Assembly (NCBI RefSeq): GCF_900090245.1
Contig: NZ_FMDN01000002.1
Coordinates: 310,001 to 374,000, forward strand
Source of the DNA: Micromonospora halophytica
Lineage (GTDB): Bacteria; Actinomycetota; Actinomycetes; Mycobacteriales; Micromonosporaceae
Direction: 5' to 3'
Length of the DNA: 64,000 nt
A program made the position numbers and the translations under genes. Positions 26,259-35,109 of this stretch are shown here, piece after piece. The notes below the pieces were generated by a model. It saw only the letters and a program-made list of their open reading frames with translations, was not told the origin of the DNA and made no database searches. Each line of letters begins with the position of its first letter. Position 1 is the stretch's first letter.

Positions 26259-27545
26259 TCACGGCGTGAGGCGGTGCAGGTCGCGGGGGAAGGCCGTCAC
26301 CTCCCGCACGTTGGCCGCGCCGACCACCCGGGCGACGAACCGTTCCAGGCCGATCGCGAAGCCGCCGTGCGGGGGCATCCCGTGCCGGAACGCGTCGACG
26401 TAGCCGGCGTACGGCTCGACCGGCTCGCCGCGCGCGGCGAGGGCCGCGAGATAGTCGTCGTACCGGTGCAGCCGCTGCCCGCCGGTGACCAGCTCCACAC
26501 CCCTGAAGAGCAGGTCGAAGCCGTTGGAGTACGCCGGCCGGGCCGGGTCCGGGTGGGTGTAGAAGGGCCGCTTCGCCATCGGGTAGCCGGTGACGAAGAG
26601 GAACTCCGAGGCGTGCTCGGCCCGGGCCCACTCCCCCAGCGCCCGCTCGTGGGCGGGGGCGAGGTCCGGTTCGTCGGCCGGCGCACCGGCGATCTTCAGC
26701 GCCTCGGTGAAGTGCACGGCGGGGATCTCCGCCGGCACCCCGGGCAGGTCGAGGCCCAGCGCCGAGACGGCGCCCCCGGCCCGGTCGGCGACCGCCTCCA
26801 GCATCGCGGCCAGGGTGTCGCGCAGCACGGCCATCACGTCCCGGTGGTCGGCGACGAAGCCCAGCTCGGCGTCGAGGGAGGTGTACTGGGCCAGGTGCCG
26901 GACGGTGTCGTGCGGCTCGGCCCGGAACACCGGCCCCACCTCGTAGACGCGCTCGAAGACGCCCACCATGAGCTGCTTGTAGAACTGCGGTGACTGCGCC
27001 AGGTACGCGGGCCGGCCGAACCAGTCCAGCGCGAAGACGTTCGCCCCGCTCTCGGTGGACGAACCGACCACCTTCGGGGTGTGGATCTCCACGAAGTCAC
27101 GGGCGTCGAGCGCGGCCCGGAACCCGGCGACCGCCGCCGCCGAGACGCGCAGCGCCGCCGAGCGGGTCGGGTGGCGCAGCGCGACGGACGCGTGGTCGAG
27201 CTGGGTGGGCAGGGTCGCGGTGAGCGCCGGCCGGTACAGGTCGAACGGCGGCGGCACGGCGGGCGGGCCGAGCGGCCGTACCGTCGGGCCGGTCAGCTCG
27301 ACCCCGGCCGGAGCCGTGGCGTTCGCGACCACCGTGCCGACGACCTCGACGACGGTCTCCTCCGGCAGGGACTCCACAGCCGCGCGCGCGGCGGCGTCGG
27401 TGACCACCACCTGGGCCAGGCCGGCGGCGTCCCGCACGATCAGGAAGGCCACCGACTTGAGCAGGCGGCGGCGGTGCACCCAACCGGCGATCCGGACGGT
27501 CTCGCCGACCTGGGTGGTGAGCTGGGAGGACAGGATGCGTTGCAT
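26259..27545 (-). CDS. aspS: Aspartyl-tRNA synthetase, archaeal/eukaryotic-type short form
   Basis: A 428-aa class II synthetase that loads Asp on tRNA. It has an N-terminal OB-fold ([20 protein letters not shown]), class II motif 2 ([20 protein letters not shown]) and motif 3 ([10 protein letters not shown]). It lacks the GAD insertion of bacterial AspRS (about 590 aa) and so is the archaeal/eukaryotic type, as also found in Deinococcus. His in GWVHR replaces the Trp of discriminating archaeal enzymes, which hints that it might also load Asp on tRNA-Asn (inference). ATG 27545 follows AAGGAG. A T-box leader precedes it. A standard bacterial aspS is expected elsewhere in the genome. Confidence 0.9.
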   Translation of the reverse strand: MQRILSSQLTTQVGETVRIAGWVHRRRLLKSVAFLIVRDAAGLAQVVVTDAAARAAVESLPEETVVEVVGTVVANATAPAGVELTGPTVRPLGPPAVPPPFDLYRPALTATLPTQLDHASVALRHPTRSAALRVSAAAVAGFRAALDARDFVEIHTPKVVGSSTESGANVFALDWFGRPAYLAQSPQFYKQLMVGVFERVYEVGPVFRAEPHDTVRHLAQYTSLDAELGFVADHRDVMAVLRDTLAAMLEAVADRAGGAVSALGLDLPGVPAEIPAVHFTEALKIAGAPADEPDLAPAHERALGEWARAEHASEFLFVTGYPMAKRPFYTHPDPARPAYSNGFDLLFRGVELVTGGQRLHRYDDYLAALAARGEPVEPYAGYVDAFRHGMPPHGGFAIGLERFVARVVGAANVREVTAFPRDLHRLTP

Positions 27546-27856
27546 GGTGGGCTGCTCCTTGGTCGATCGCAACGCCTGCGCCGCCCTCGGGCGGCGAAGC
27601 ATCGCCTCAGCCCCGGGAGGTGTGGGCGAGCGGGAACCTCGCGGTGCCACCACACCTTCGCCCCCGCCTGCGCGGGAGCCTCGTTCGTCGCCTTTTCACC
27701 GGGGCCAGCCGGGCGGGCTCTACTGGGCGCGCGGGGCACGCCGTTCTTCCCGCGGCTCGGGAGGGTCTTCGCACGCCGGCGCCAGACCGCCTTCCAGCAC
27801 ATCGGCGGCTCTCTGCACTGGCGGACCGGTGCGCTACTCGGCTCCGTCACAGCTTT
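27546..27856 (-). promoter_or_regulatory. T-box riboswitch leader of aspS, Asp (GAC) specifier
   Basis: The minus-strand leader shows Stem I with the AGUA element of the specifier loop, the AG bulge AGAGAG (27809-27814) and GCUGGAAGG in the apical region. The codon GAC (27765-27767) follows GAA, as specifiers do. GCGCACCGG pairs with CCGGCGUGC below it. The antiterminator carries the T-box sequence UGGCACCGCG (27640-27649), closed by GGUGUGG/CCACACC (27650-27656 with 27619-27625). A GC-rich hairpin near the gene start (CGCCGCCC/GGGCGGCG) has no U-run, so transcriptional versus translational control is unresolved. Uncharged tRNA-Asp would switch aspS on. Confidence 0.88.
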
Positions 27857-27863
27857 GCCGGGC

Positions 27864-27869
27864 AGGTTA
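27864..27869 (-). promoter_or_regulatory. Probable -10 element for the aspS T-box transcript
   Basis: Minus-strand TAACCT preceded by GTGC, just upstream of T-box Stem I. It places the transcript start near 27857 and the leader at about 310 nt. No good -35 box is visible. Confidence 0.45.
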
Positions 27870-27995
27870 GCACCGGATCCCGAGCACTGTGACGGCAATT
27901 TTCCCGGCCTCGGTGTGCGGTGTCACAGAATCCGCGGCGTGACGCCGGTCGCCCACCGTTCATCGACCGCCACCGACCGGCGTAGGCTCGTTTTC

Positions 27996-28985
27996 GTGAC
28001 GATCGAGCACTCCGCGCCGACGACTCAGCAGCCAGCGCCCTCCGCGACGGTCGCCCCCGAGGGGCGGCGGATGCTGCGGATCGAGGCCCGCAACGCCGAG
28101 ACGCCGATCGAGCGCAAACCACCGTGGATCAAGGTGAAGGCCAAGATGGGCCCGGAGTACACCGAGCTGCGCGGGCTCGTCTCGCGCGAAGGGTTGCACA
28201 CGGTCTGCCAGGAGGCCGGCTGCCCCAACATCTACGAGTGCTGGGAGGACCGCGAGGCCACCTTCCTCATCGGCGGTGACCAGTGCACCCGGCGCTGCGA
28301 CTTCTGCCAGATCGACACCGGCAAGCCGGCCGAGTTCGACGCCGACGAGCCGCGCCGGGTCGCCGAGTCCGTCGCCGCGATGGGGCTGCGCTACGCCACC
28401 GTCACCGGTGTCGCCCGCGACGACCTGCCCGACGGCGGCGCGTGGCTGTACGCCGAGACGGTCCGGCAGATCCACGCCCTGCGCTCCGGCTGCGGCGTCG
28501 AACTGCTGATCCCCGACTTCAACGCGGTCCCCGAGCAGCTCGCCGAGGTGTTCGGCGCCCGCCCCGAGGTGCTCGCGCACAACGTCGAGACGGTGCCGCG
28601 CATCTTCAAGCGGATCCGGCCGGCGTTCCGCTACGACCGCTCGCTGGACGTGATCCGTCAGGCCCGCGCCGCCGGTCTGGTCACCAAGAGCAACCTGATC
28701 CTCGGCATGGGCGAGGAACGGGCCGAGGTCTCCCAGGCGCTGCGCGACCTGCACGACGCCGGCTGCGAGCTGATCACCATCACCCAGTACCTGCGCCCCT
28801 CCCCCCGGCACCACCCGGTCACCCGCTGGGTCAAGCCGGAGGAGTTCGTCGAGCTGCGCGAGGAGGCCGAGGAGATCGGCTTCGCCGGCGTGATGAGCGG
28901 GCCACTGGTGCGCTCGTCGTACCGCGCCGGGCGGCTCTACCAGCAGGCCCTGGCCGCCCGCGAGGGCGTCACCGCCGCCGGCTGA
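27996..28985 (+). CDS. lipA: Lipoyl synthase LipA (radical SAM)
   Basis: A 329-aa radical SAM enzyme that inserts two sulfurs into protein-bound octanoyl groups. It has both iron-sulfur sites: the auxiliary cluster [12 protein letters not shown] and the SAM cluster [10 protein letters not shown]. The C-terminal [11 protein letters not shown] stretch is also present. GTG 27996 is chosen because family homology begins soon after and a TAGGCT hexamer ends seven bases before it (leaderless pattern); the open frame extends far upstream without similarity. It acts after LipB on GcvH and the E2 lipoyl domains. Confidence 0.93.
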   Translation: MTIEHSAPTTQQPAPSATVAPEGRRMLRIEARNAETPIERKPPWIKVKAKMGPEYTELRGLVSREGLHTVCQEAGCPNIYECWEDREATFLIGGDQCTRRCDFCQIDTGKPAEFDADEPRRVAESVAAMGLRYATVTGVARDDLPDGGAWLYAETVRQIHALRSGCGVELLIPDFNAVPEQLAEVFGARPEVLAHNVETVPRIFKRIRPAFRYDRSLDVIRQARAAGLVTKSNLILGMGEERAEVSQALRDLHDAGCELITITQYLRPSPRHHPVTRWVKPEEFVELREEAEEIGFAGVMSGPLVRSSYRAGRLYQQALAAREGVTAAG

Positions 28986-29046
28986 GGTAGGGCGGCGTCT
29001 GCGTCGCCGGCCCACCGCCGACGCCGCGGATGCCATGATCACAGGC

Positions 29047-30843
29047 ATGACCACCGGGGTACGCCCGCAGCCGCGCGACGCGGCCCGTCCGCGTACGCCC
29101 CGGTGGCCCGTGCCGATCATGCTCGCCCTCGTCGTCGGGCTGGCCGCGGTGGCGTACCGGTGGGCGCTGCTGCTGGCCGACACGCCGCGTACCAACAGCG
29201 ACGAGGCGACCATGGGGCTCGCCGCGCTGCGCATCGCCCGGGGCGAGGACTTCCCCGTCTTCTTCTACGGCCAGGCGTACATGGGGACGCTGGAGGCGTA
29301 CCTGGCCGCCCCGCTGGTCGCCGTGGCCGGCCCGTCCTGGCTGGCGCTGCGGCTGCCGCTGCTCGCCCTGTACGCCCTCTTCCTGTACCTGAGCTGGCGG
29401 CTGGCCCGTCGCCTCGGCGGGGACCGCTGGTTCGCCCTGCTCGTGGTCACGGTGCTGGCGCTGGGCTCGGACCGGATCGTCAAGAACCAGCTCATCGCCG
29501 GCGGCGGCTACCCCGAGCTGAACCCCGTCGGGGTGGGGCTGGCCCTGCTCACGGTCGACCTCGTCGCAGGACGGCCGGACGGCCGGCGGTGGCGGTTCGC
29601 CGCGTTCGGGTTCCTCGCCGGACTGACCGTCTGGGTCGACCCACTGCTGCTGCCGTACCTGCTCGCGCTCGGCGCGGTGCTGGTCGGCGCCGCCCGGCGG
29701 GAGCTGCGTGGACGGTCCGGCGCGCTGCTGGCCGGCGCGGCGGTGCTCGGCGCCGCGCCGCTGCTCGGGCACAGCCTCGCCCACGGCCGGAACCCCGTCG
29801 CGGCGGTCCTCGCCGCGAGTGGTGGGGACGCGGCGGCGGGCTGGGCGGACCGGCTGCACGGCGGGCTGGTGCTCGGGCCGGCGTTGGGCATGGGGTTCTG
29901 CGCGCCGAGCCACTGCGCGGGCTGGCAGTTGTGGTGGTCGGCGGCGCTGCCGGTGCTGCTGACGCTGGCCGGGCTGGCGGCCTGGCGGGCGCTGCGTGCG
30001 GGGTCCGCCGCCTCGGGCCCGGTTCGTGGTCCACTCCATGTCCCGGATGTCGCGGTGTCGAACCCGCTCGGACACCGCCGTGTCGGCCATCCGGAGTCGA
30101 TCAACGGGCTGATCGCCGACAATTCGGCCGGCGCGGTCCGGGCGGGGGCGGCGGTGCGGCTCGCGCTGGTGGCGGGCGCGGTCGGGACGCTGGCCGCGTA
30201 CACGGTCAGCAGCGCCGCCGGCCTGACCCCGGTGGAGAGTTCCCGCTACCTGTCCTGCCTGCTGATCTCGATCCCGGCCCTGCTCTGGCCGCTCTGGCGG
30301 GCGGCCCGCCGGCCGTCCGGCGAGGGCGGGCCGTCCGGCGAGGGCGGGCCGTCCGGCGAGGGCGGGCCGTCCGGCGAGGGCGGGCCGTCCGGCGAGGGCG
30401 GGCCGTCCGGCGCGTCGGGCCGCGCGGCGCCGGTGCGGGTCGCGGCGGTCGGGGTCCTCGCCGCCGTGCTCGGCACCGCCGCCGTCGCCACCGCCGGCAC
30501 GCTGGGCACGGTGCCGGAGAACCGGGCGGAGGCGCGGCGGCACCGGGCGATGCTCGACACGCTGCGCGAGCAGGGCGTCCGGCATGTGTACGGCGAGTAC
30601 TGGACCTGCAACCGGCTCACCTTCGCCGCCCGGGAGGAGATCGTCTGCGCGGTCGTCGACGAGCGGCTGCGCCCCGGCTTCGACCGGCTGCCCGGCTACC
30701 GGCGGGCGGTCACGGCGGCGGACGCCGCCGCGTACGTGGCCCCGGTCGGCTCGCCGCTGGCGGCCGCCCTGCACCGAAGTCCCCCGGCCGGCGCGCGGGT
30801 GCTGACGGTCGACGGCTGGCGGATCTGGCTGCCGCCGCGCTGA
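29047..30843 (+). CDS. Polytopic GT-C-like glycosyltransferase with in-frame repeat insertions
   Basis: A membrane protein of about 598 aa with roughly 9-11 membrane segments. The early loop TPRTNSDEATMGLAALRIA and FYGQAYMGTLEAYLAAPLV fit the acidic first loop of dolichyl/polyprenyl-phosphate mannosyltransferase-like (PMT/ArnT) proteins. Two unusual stretches interrupt it: a palindromic repeat at 30029-30105, read as hydrophilic sequence, and five PSGEGG units at 30313-30402. Start 29047 is preferred because CATGAT lies seven bases before it; ATG 29035 is the alternative. The substrate is unknown. Confidence 0.75.
   Translation: MTTGVRPQPRDAARPRTPRWPVPIMLALVVGLAAVAYRWALLLADTPRTNSDEATMGLAALRIARGEDFPVFFYGQAYMGTLEAYLAAPLVAVAGPSWLALRLPLLALYALFLYLSWRLARRLGGDRWFALLVVTVLALGSDRIVKNQLIAGGGYPELNPVGVGLALLTVDLVAGRPDGRRWRFAAFGFLAGLTVWVDPLLLPYLLALGAVLVGAARRELRGRSGALLAGAAVLGAAPLLGHSLAHGRNPVAAVLAASGGDAAAGWADRLHGGLVLGPALGMGFCAPSHCAGWQLWWSAALPVLLTLAGLAAWRALRAGSAASGPVRGPLHVPDVAVSNPLGHRRVGHPESINGLIADNSAGAVRAGAAVRLALVAGAVGTLAAYTVSSAAGLTPVESSRYLSCLLISIPALLWPLWRAARRPSGEGGPSGEGGPSGEGGPSGEGGPSGEGGPSGASGRAAPVRVAAVGVLAAVLGTAAVATAGTLGTVPENRAEARRHRAMLDTLREQGVRHVYGEYWTCNRLTFAAREEIVCAVVDERLRPGFDRLPGYRRAVTAADAAAYVAPVGSPLAAALHRSPPAGARVLTVDGWRIWLPPR
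30029..30105. repeat. Palindromic repeat, family B copy 1, inside a coding region
   Basis: Left arm 30029-30059 and right arm 30071-30105 with a perfect GCGGTGTC/GACACCGC core and a GGAGT/ACTCC outer pairing. It closely matches the intergenic copy at 37337-37414 (shared TCCACTCC, TGTC, GATGT, GCGGTGTC, GACACCGCC, GTCGG and TCGATCAAC blocks). Here it is translated in frame within the glycosyltransferase gene. Confidence 0.75.
30313..30411 (+). repeat. 18-bp tandem repeat, 5.5 copies
   Basis: CCGTCCGGCGAGGGCGGG repeated exactly five times from 30313 to 30402, plus a half copy. It encodes PSGEGG units in a loop of the membrane glycosyltransferase and keeps the frame. Confidence 0.9.
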
Positions 30844-30883
30844 GCGCACCCGGGCGCGGTCGGGCGACCGGCGGCCCCGAGGG

Positions 30884-33778
30884 TCAGCGGCGGTCGGGGT
30901 CGAGCAGACCGAGGCGGTGCGCCAGGGCGGCCGCCTCGATCCGGTTACCGACGTCGAGCTTCGCGATGATCCGGGAGACGTGCACGCTCGCCGTCTTCGG
31001 CGAGATGAACAGCCGTTCGGCGATGCGGCTGTTGCTGTGCCCCTCGGCGACCAGCCGCAGCACCTCCCGCTCGCGGGCGGTGAGCAGGTCCGTGCCGGCC
31101 CGGGCCCCGCGCAGGCCGACCCGTCGGGCCAGCGTGGCGGCCTGCTCGGCGAGCGGGGTCGCGCCGAGGCGCCGGGCGATCGCGGTGGCCTCCTCGACCG
31201 CCGCCCCGGCCTGCTCCCGCTCCCCCGCCGTCGCCACCGCCTCGGCGAGCGCCAGCAGTGCCCGGCCCAGGGCGTACGGCTGGCCGTCGGCACGCCACGC
31301 CTCGACCGCCGTGTGCCAGGCGGGCAGCGCCCGGCCGGCAGGGGCCAGCAGCGCGGCGACCTGGGCGGCGTGCGCCCGCTCCGCCGGGTGGCGGGCCGGC
31401 AGATCGGCGGCGAGTGCGGCGACCGACGCGGCGAGGTCCCGGTCGTCGATCCGGGCTGCGGTACGGGCAGCGGCGCCGAGCACCGGCCACCCCTCCCGGG
31501 GCAGGTGCGGCAGCCGGTCGTCGGCGAGCGCGGCGCGGGCCGCCCGGGCCGCCTCGACCTTGTCGTCGGCGGCGAGGGCCGCCTCGATCCGCAGCTCGTG
31601 CAGGGGCAGCCGGTGGTTCGGCCACAGGTACGGCCGGGCCAGGAAGCCGAGCGCCCGGCCGACCAGCTCGTCGGCGCGCGGGTGGGCCCGGGCCAGCCGC
31701 AGCCCGGCGCGCAGCTGGAGCCAGTGCAGCCCGGACACCCCGGGCGGGTCGATCCGGGACGCCTCGACGCAGGCCGCGTCGGCCTCGTCCCACCGGCCCA
31801 GGGCGATCAGCGCCTCGGCCCGGTTCGACAGCAGGTACGCCCCGGTCGAGCGGCTGATCCCGACCCGGCGTGCCTCGGCCACCCCGGCCGCGGCCGCCTC
31901 GGCCGACTCGGCGTACCGGCCCAGCTCGAAGAGCACGTCGGAGAGGTGGACCAGGGCACTGACCAGCGCCGGGGCGTTCCCGGCGGCACGGGCCCGGACC
32001 TCGGCCCGGCGCAGCTCGGCCAGCCCGAGGTCCGGTGCCTTGTCGCTGCGGCAGAGCATGGCGATCCGGGTGGGCAGCAGGGCCAGGTCCTCGCCGAGCG
32101 ACTCGGCGGCGGTGTGCGCCTCGGCGGCCACCGCCGCAGCCTGCTCCGGATCGATCCGGACCAGGTGGGCGGCGATGTCGGCGAGCAGCCGGACCCGCTG
32201 CGGGCCGTCCGGCACCCCGGCCGCCAGCCGGTACGCCTCGCCCAGCTCGGCGCTGCCGTCGCTCTTGCCGAGCAGGGCCAGCAGCCAGCCCCGCCGGTCG
32301 AACAGCCGCGCGGCACGCAGCGGCTCGGCGTCGGCGTCGACCTCGGCCAGCGCGGCCCGGGCGAGGGTGATCGCGCGGCCGTAGTCGCCGGCCGTGGTGG
32401 CCGCGTCGAGGGTCTCCTCCAGCACGGCCAGGTGGTCCATGCCGAGCCGGTCGGCGGCGTCGGGCACCAGTTCCCACAGCTCCAGCACCCGTTCGAGCAA
32501 CCGGCTCTGCTCCGCGTACGCGTACCGGTCGCCGGCGGCGCGGGCCGCCACCCGGGCGGCGAGCAGGGCCCGGGGGTGGTCGTGGGCGGCGTACCAGTGG
32601 TGGGCGATCTCGGCCGGGGCGCGGCCGGCGGCGACCAGGTGCGGCTGCGCGTCGATGGCCGCGGCGTACCGGGCGTGCAGCCGGGCGTGCTCGCCGGGCA
32701 GCAGCTCGTCGTGGACCGCCTCCCGGACCAGGGCGTGCCGGAACTCGTAGTCGCCCTCCGGGTCGGCGACGACGAGCTGGGCGGCGACGGCGGCGCGCAG
32801 CGCGTCCTCCAGCTCGGGTTCGGGCAGCCCGGCGACCTCGGCGAGGAGTTGGTGGGCGAAGCGGGTGCCCCCGGCGGCGGCGATGCGCAGCACCCGCTGC
32901 GCGGCGTCGGGCAGCCGGTCGACCCGGGCGAGCAGCAGGTCACGCAGGGTCTCCGGCAGGGTGGCGCAGCCGACCGGGTCACCGGCCGCGGCCAGTTCCT
33001 CGATGAAGAACGGGTTGCCCTGGGTGCGTTCGTGCACGTCGTCGACGGCGCGGGCCGCCGGCTCGGCCCCGAGCAGGTCGGCGAGGATCGCGGCGGTGCC
33101 GTCCCGGTCGAGGCGGCCCAGCTCGATCCGCTCGACGCTGCGGGCCCGGTCCAGCTCGGCGAGGAACGGGCGCAGCGGGTGCCCCCGGTGCAGCTCGTCG
33201 GTGCGGTAGGTGCAGACCAGCAGCACCCGGGCGGCGCGGGCGGCGCGGACCAGGAAGCCGATCAGGTCGCGGGTGGAGCGGTCCGCCCAGTGCAGGTCCT
33301 CGATCACCAGCACCAGCGGCCGGGCCTCGGCGAGCCGGTGGAACAGCTCTCCCACGAGGTCGAACAGGTAGCCCCGGGGGGTGTCGGACAGGGCCGGGCC
33401 GGGCGGCGCGGCGACCGCGGCGGGCACCCGGGCCAGTTCCGGCAGCAGTCGGGCGAACTCCGGCTCGTACCCGGCGAAGACGGCCGGGCCGTCGCGGCGC
33501 AGCACCTCGCGCAGCGCGGCGGCGAACGGCGCGAAGGGCAGGCCGGCCTCGCCCAGCTCCAGGCACTGCCCGACGAGGAGCCGGTCGCCGCCTGCGGTGA
33601 CCTGGGCGCCGAACTCCTCCAGCAGGCGGGTCTTGCCGACCCCGGCCTCCCCACCGACCAGGACGGTGCTGGTCTGCCCGGCCCGGGCGCGGGCCAGGGC
33701 GGCGCGCAGCGACCCGAGCTCGTCCTGCCGGCCGACGAGGACGGTGCTGGCGGCGCGTACGGTCACGGCGTCGAGCAT
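30884..33778 (-). CDS. LuxR-family ATPase transcriptional regulator (LAL/MalT-like)
   Basis: A 964-aa regulator. Walker A GGEAGVGKTRLL lies near residue 40 and Walker B-like LVLVIEDLHWADRST follows. A long alpha-helical TPR-like middle comes next, and the C-terminal LuxR helix-turn-helix LTAREREVLRLVAEGHSNSR / IAERLFISPKTASVHVSRII closes the protein. Such LAL proteins activate target operons on ligand binding. ATG 33778 (MLDAVTVRAASTVLVGRQDE) has GGGAG about ten bases upstream; the frame is open further upstream but is Pro/Ala-rich without similarity. The target is unknown. A small gene lies 215 bp upstream on the same strand. Confidence 0.87.
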   Translation of the reverse strand: MLDAVTVRAASTVLVGRQDELGSLRAALARARAGQTSTVLVGGEAGVGKTRLLEEFGAQVTAGGDRLLVGQCLELGEAGLPFAPFAAALREVLRRDGPAVFAGYEPEFARLLPELARVPAAVAAPPGPALSDTPRGYLFDLVGELFHRLAEARPLVLVIEDLHWADRSTRDLIGFLVRAARAARVLLVCTYRTDELHRGHPLRPFLAELDRARSVERIELGRLDRDGTAAILADLLGAEPAARAVDDVHERTQGNPFFIEELAAAGDPVGCATLPETLRDLLLARVDRLPDAAQRVLRIAAAGGTRFAHQLLAEVAGLPEPELEDALRAAVAAQLVVADPEGDYEFRHALVREAVHDELLPGEHARLHARYAAAIDAQPHLVAAGRAPAEIAHHWYAAHDHPRALLAARVAARAAGDRYAYAEQSRLLERVLELWELVPDAADRLGMDHLAVLEETLDAATTAGDYGRAITLARAALAEVDADAEPLRAARLFDRRGWLLALLGKSDGSAELGEAYRLAAGVPDGPQRVRLLADIAAHLVRIDPEQAAAVAAEAHTAAESLGEDLALLPTRIAMLCRSDKAPDLGLAELRRAEVRARAAGNAPALVSALVHLSDVLFELGRYAESAEAAAAGVAEARRVGISRSTGAYLLSNRAEALIALGRWDEADAACVEASRIDPPGVSGLHWLQLRAGLRLARAHPRADELVGRALGFLARPYLWPNHRLPLHELRIEAALAADDKVEAARAARAALADDRLPHLPREGWPVLGAAARTAARIDDRDLAASVAALAADLPARHPAERAHAAQVAALLAPAGRALPAWHTAVEAWRADGQPYALGRALLALAEAVATAGEREQAGAAVEEATAIARRLGATPLAEQAATLARRVGLRGARAGTDLLTAREREVLRLVAEGHSNSRIAERLFISPKTASVHVSRIIAKLDVGNRIEAAALAHRLGLLDPDRR

Positions 33779-33993
33779 GCCACGTACGCTCCCGGCGGCG
33801 TCCCGGCCGGCCGGTCGGTGCGCTCCGGTCCGGTCGGTCCCGGCGGTCGGTGCGGCGGGGGCCGTCGCGTCGGCGGTTGCGCGGGGCGGAACGACGGTGG
33901 CCCCGGCCAGTGGGGCCGGGGCCACGGTCGGGCCGGAGGCGGCGGCGCCGAGCGCCGTCGACCCGCGGGCGTGGGCCGGGGGCGGGGCGGGGG

Positions 33994-34164
33994 TCACCGG
34001 CGGGCGCCGTCGGTACGGCCCGGGCGCTGCCGCCGGCTCAGCCAGGTGCGGGCGTGTCGGCGCGGCAGGGACCGGGCGAGGCGGTCCGCCTCGGCGTCGG
34101 CCCGCAGCTCGGCGACGTGACTGCGGTGGAGGGAGAGGAGGAAGTCTGCGTCGTTGCCGAACAT
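33994..34164 (-). CDS. Small basic protein (56 aa) upstream of the LuxR regulator
   Basis: A 56-aa protein, MFGNDADFLLSLHRSHVAEL, then RADAEADRLARSLPRR and a basic tail. A clear AAGGAG ribosome site lies seven bases before the ATG at 34164. Actinomycete genomes carry many similar very short proteins with an N-terminal acidic helix and Arg-rich end. It is too short for default gene-length cutoffs. It probably shares a transcript with the LuxR gene. Function unknown. Confidence 0.6.
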   Translation of the reverse strand: MFGNDADFLLSLHRSHVAELRADAEADRLARSLPRRHARTWLSRRQRPGRTDGARR

Positions 34165-34359
34165 GTCGGGCTCCTTGGATCGTCGTCGTTCGCTGACACC
34201 GACTCTGCGCGTGAAGGTGGCCCCGGGGCATGGGTGCGCCGCCTGATCTTCGGCTGCCGCGCCTCCTTACCCGGGCCGGAATCGGCCGCCGGGGCGACGT
34301 AAGGTACTCAGCCGGCCTGCGGATCAACCGGGCGTGCGGCGACCACTAGACTCTGCGGC

Positions 34360-35049
34360 ATGGCAAAGCCCCAGGAGAAGGTCTCGTTCGGCCAGCGGCT
34401 GAAGCAGATCGGGATGGTGTTCAAGTTCACCGCCAAGCAGGACAGGTGGTTCGCGCCGCTGGTCGCCGGCGCGGTGCTGATCCCGCTCGCGCTCACCGTG
34501 GTCGCGGTGCTCCTGTGGGGCTGGCTCTGGCTGCCGCTGGGCATCCTGTTCGCCCTGCTCGCGGTGCTGATCGTGCTCAACCTGCGGTCCAACGCCGCGA
34601 TGATGAACGCGGCGGAGGGGCAGCCGGGTGCGGCCGCCCAGATCATGGAGAGCATGCGCGGCGACTGGCGGGTGACTCCGGCGGTCAGCTCCACCACCCA
34701 GATGGACATGGTCCACCTGGTGATCGGGCGACCCGGCGTGATCCTGCTCGCCGAGGGCAACCCGCAGCGGGTGCGTGGCCTGCTCGGCCAGGAGAAGCGC
34801 CGGCTGGCGAAGGTGATCGGCAACGCCCCGCTGCACGACTACGTGATCGGTCAGGGCGAGGGTGAGCTGCCGGTCCGCAAGCTGCGGATGACCCTGATGC
34901 GGCTGCCGCGCGCCCTCAGCGGCAAGGACGTCAACTCGCTGGACAAGCGGCTGAAGGCGCTCACCGCCCGCCCGCAGATGCCCAAGGGCGCGATCCCGAA
35001 GAACATGCGGCCGCCGCGCGGCGCGTTCCGCCAGTCGCGGGGCCGCTGA
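34360..35049 (+). CDS. DUF4191 family membrane protein
   Basis: A 229-aa protein. Two adjacent membrane helices (LVAGAVLIPLALTVVAVLLW and LGILFALLAVLIVLNL) follow a short cytosolic N terminus. A conserved soluble domain (QIMESMRGDWRVTPAVSSTT, then VHLVIGRPGVILLAEG) comes after them. This matches the DUF4191 family of actinobacteria, found beside lipA and glnA as here. TAGACT lies seven bases before ATG, a leaderless pattern. Function unknown. Confidence 0.88.
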   Translation: MAKPQEKVSFGQRLKQIGMVFKFTAKQDRWFAPLVAGAVLIPLALTVVAVLLWGWLWLPLGILFALLAVLIVLNLRSNAAMMNAAEGQPGAAAQIMESMRGDWRVTPAVSSTTQMDMVHLVIGRPGVILLAEGNPQRVRGLLGQEKRRLAKVIGNAPLHDYVIGQGEGELPVRKLRMTLMRLPRALSGKDVNSLDKRLKALTARPQMPKGAIPKNMRPPRGAFRQSRGR

Positions 35050-35064
35050 CCCGCAGCCGTACGC

Positions 35065-35096
35065 GAAGAGCCGGGCCCGGTCGGGTCCGGCTCTTT
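35065..35096. terminator. Bidirectional hairpin between DUF4191 and RDD genes
   Basis: Stem 35065-35078 with 35083-35096 (12 of 14 Watson-Crick plus G-U), with a short T-run in the direction of the plus-strand gene. It sits between the two convergent stops. Confidence 0.65.
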
Positions 35097-35109
35097 CCCG
35101 TCGTACGCC

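Noticed and set aside
14581..30843. Biosynthetic gene cluster in the accessory stretch
   Set aside because: No polyketide synthase, NRPS, terpene or RiPP core genes are visible. The genes are unrelated single units between housekeeping loci.
28969..31293. Minus-strand open frame of over 750 codons across lipA's end and the glycosyltransferase
   Set aside because: It crosses two plus-strand genes with clear signatures and has shadow-type composition.
30917..34120. A very long plus-strand open frame (over 1000 codons) opposite the LuxR-type gene
   Set aside because: It is an antisense shadow of a high-GC gene: Gly/Pro/Arg/Val-rich, with no domain, while the minus strand has Walker and LuxR motifs.
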